This document shows positions 62,654 through 64,000 of a stretch of DNA of 64,000 bases, in pieces. A model generated the notes under the pieces. It had not been told where the DNA came from and made no database searches. It saw nothing but the letters and a program-made list of their open reading frames with translations. The translations under genes were made by a program, and so were the position numbers. This DNA is from G963676655 sp963678305 (GTDB taxonomy: Bacteria > Verrucomicrobiota > Lentisphaeria > Victivallales > Victivallaceae). Where the stretch lies: contig CAXXVV010000013.1 of NCBI GenBank assembly GCA_963678305.2, positions 186,001 through 250,000 of the forward strand, in the 5' to 3' direction. The first letter of the stretch is position 1; each line of letters begins with the position of its first letter.

Positions 62654-64000
62654 TTATAGAACCTTCTCCAGTTTTGTTAACATTTTTTCGGCGGAAACCA
62701 GCTCTTTATTGAACAATTGGTCCAAAATGTTCCGCAAGCATGCAACAATCGCCAGATCATTCGGTACTTCAAGTCCATATTCACCAAACCCGGAGGAAAA
62801 CTTATCAACTTCCTGCAGGTCATTGTTTTGAATTAAAACAGCAATTTTTTTACGGATTGCCTGAACCGGCGACACTGGATAAAATGCTTTCCACTTACGG
62901 CCGTATTTTTTCATATATGTCTCAATTTGATGATCTCCTGATAATACCCTGAAAGCCATTTTTACATCCTCGGGGACGTCAAGAGATTCTAAAACGTTAC
63001 GGTCCAAAAAATTTTTATCATTGCCGGAGGCACACAAAAAACGTAAAATATGACAAATTTTTTCGTTGGAAGAGTCCTTTTCCGCGAGAGATATGTAATT
63101 CAACGCTTGTGATTTATCTCCAATTGTCAACAGACCCAAAGCCGCAAGAATATTAAATAGGCCGAAGTCACTATTTTCCTTATGCAGCGAATCCAGGATA
63201 ACAGCCAGGATACTGTCATCCGAACCATCTGCAAACCCGGAATATACAGATAATATTGCAAGAAGATTTTTTACTCTTTGACTATTTACTTCAGATCTTT
63301 CATATATGGATATTGCATCATCAATATTGCCCGCTTGCAGCAATGCCTTCGCTACCAAAAGCAGTCGTTCACCCCCGGCGTTTTTCTCATTTTTAAACCA
63401 TGACCTGTTACATCGCAGAGAGTTCATTTTTCCGGCAACTGTTGACGGCGGTTCATTCATAAGCCCGGCTGCCTGGAAAAAAAGTTCATCCCCAGTTAAA
63501 TCCTGCCCGCTCAGGATGTACTCAATCCGTTTTATATCCCGTTCAAGCTGGGCATGTTCTCTTCTCCGGTCATCAGGTAATGACTCAAGTAACCGGGTTG
63601 ATATATATAGCCGCCTTGAAAGATAGAGATTATCATTGGTATTGCCGACAAATGCTTTTCGCCAAAAATGTAAAGCCGCCTTCCAGTCTTTATTGTATTC
63701 AGACAGCGCGGTCCGGATTATATTCTCCTGTCGGCTGATTCCGGCCATTGCATTGAACCAGCGAAAACGCAATGGAACGCGGGGAAGTTCTGAGAGACCG
63801 ACATTCGACAGCATGGCGTCTACGTCATCATATTTGTTCATTCTCAACAATACCATGCTACGGGCGATTATCGATTCATAAGTTAATTTCTCTCCGTCAA
63901 GAATATCAAGTGCTTTTTCAGGAAAACTTTCTGCCTGAATCGTTGCAGAAGCATATTTGACCGCGTTACTTCCCGGATTGTGCCGACTGGCGCAATCAAG
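62654..64000 (-). CDS. TPR-like helical protein (5' end beyond window)
   Basis: 448 residues visible; the frame stays open past the ATG at 63856 to the window edge (LDCASRHNPGSNAVKYASAT), so the start lies outside. Helix-pair repeats such as KALDILDGEKLTYESIIARS and AGNIDDAISIYERSEV suggest a TPR scaffold. It is probably the same kind of adaptor as at 57918 and may head, or be internal to, the leftward unit, 170 bases before the ClpB-like gene. Confidence 0.6.
   Translation of the reverse strand, partial: LDCASRHNPGSNAVKYASATIQAESFPEKALDILDGEKLTYESIIARSMVLLRMNKYDDVDAMLSNVGLSELPRVPLRFRWFNAMAGISRQENIIRTALSEYNKDWKAALHFWRKAFVGNTNDNLYLSRRLYISTRLLESLPDDRRREHAQLERDIKRIEYILSGQDLTGDELFFQAAGLMNEPPSTVAGKMNSLRCNRSWFKNEKNAGGERLLLVAKALLQAGNIDDAISIYERSEVNSQRVKNLLAILSVYSGFADGSDDSILAVILDSLHKENSDFGLFNILAALGLLTIGDKSQALNYISLAEKDSSNEKICHILRFLCASGNDKNFLDRNVLESLDVPEDVKMAFRVLSGDHQIETYMKKYGRKWKAFYPVSPVQAIRKKIAVLIQNNDLQEVDKFSSGFGEYGLEVPNDLAIVACLRNILDQLFNKELVSAEKMLTKLEKVL

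Noticed and set aside
1..64000. CRISPR arrays, tRNA, rRNA, prophage or integrase genes
   Set aside because: None found by eye; the few repeats present are protein-coding or low-complexity.

Overview
The window looks like a chromosomal segment of a PVC-superphylum bacterium, most likely Lentisphaerae (Victivallales-like). The support is a pseudopilin of the H-X9-DG type, LacI/AraC-controlled clusters of sialidase-like and glycosidase-like genes, an ECF-like sigma factor of the planctomycete/verrucomicrobial kind, and a large Ser/Thr-kinase and Hsp70 island. This assignment is inference from gene content; there are no rRNA or tRNA genes here to confirm it.

Left third (1-25.2 kb): carbohydrate foraging and transport. 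Two sialidase-like genes and an FAD oxidoreductase read leftward. A LacI regulator, a pseudopilin, a GH95-like glycosidase and a large secreted glycosidase-like protein read rightward and end at a strong terminator. An AraC regulator, a lone RAYT (HUH transposase), a second LacI regulator and a GH2 beta-galactosidase follow. Then come an APC permease fused to two universal stress domains with a small overlapping membrane peptide gene, a PtsN-like EIIA, two tiny membrane proteins, a sodium:solute symporter, and a MATE pump with its MarR regulator. Several promoters with palindromic operator candidates can be read, and one motif (TTGAATTATTCAA) is shared between the first sialidase gene and the second LacI/beta-galactosidase locus.

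Right part (27-64 kb): one large, convergently arranged signalling/chaperone/GTPase island. Rightward: ECF-like sigma factor, FHA-zinc ribbon-kinase, PP2C phosphatase, two unknown proteins, kinase-TPR-WD40, and a 1138-residue Clp-type AAA+/FtsH-type AAA+-M41 protease fusion. Leftward, from the right edge: TPR-like protein, ClpB-like single-AAA unfoldase, kinase-TPR, TPR-like protein, J-like protein, GrpE-like protein, Hsp70 with Ig-like and coiled-coil tail, zinc ribbon-TPR, Hsp70-vWA fusion, GrpE, short Hsp70, FN3-array GTPase (double-GTPase type), GAP1-like GTPase partner, a second GTPase-like protein with eroded nucleotide motifs, and a repeat protein ending in a formylglycine-generating-enzyme/C-type-lectin fold. 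Short gaps and 4-base overlaps suggest one long leftward transcription unit.

The island is the most interesting content. It combines complete Hsp70 sets (three Hsp70s, two GrpE-like, J-like), kinase/phosphatase control, unfoldase-proteases and a GTPase/GAP1 pair. It resembles the NTP-dependent, kinase-regulated conflict systems predicted in multicellular and aggregating bacteria, but with a chaperone core I do not recognise as described. The FGE-fold terminal gene has a C-terminus whose codon pattern looks like the variable region of a diversity-generating retroelement target, which would fit a diversified recognition protein; no reverse transcriptase or template repeat is visible here.
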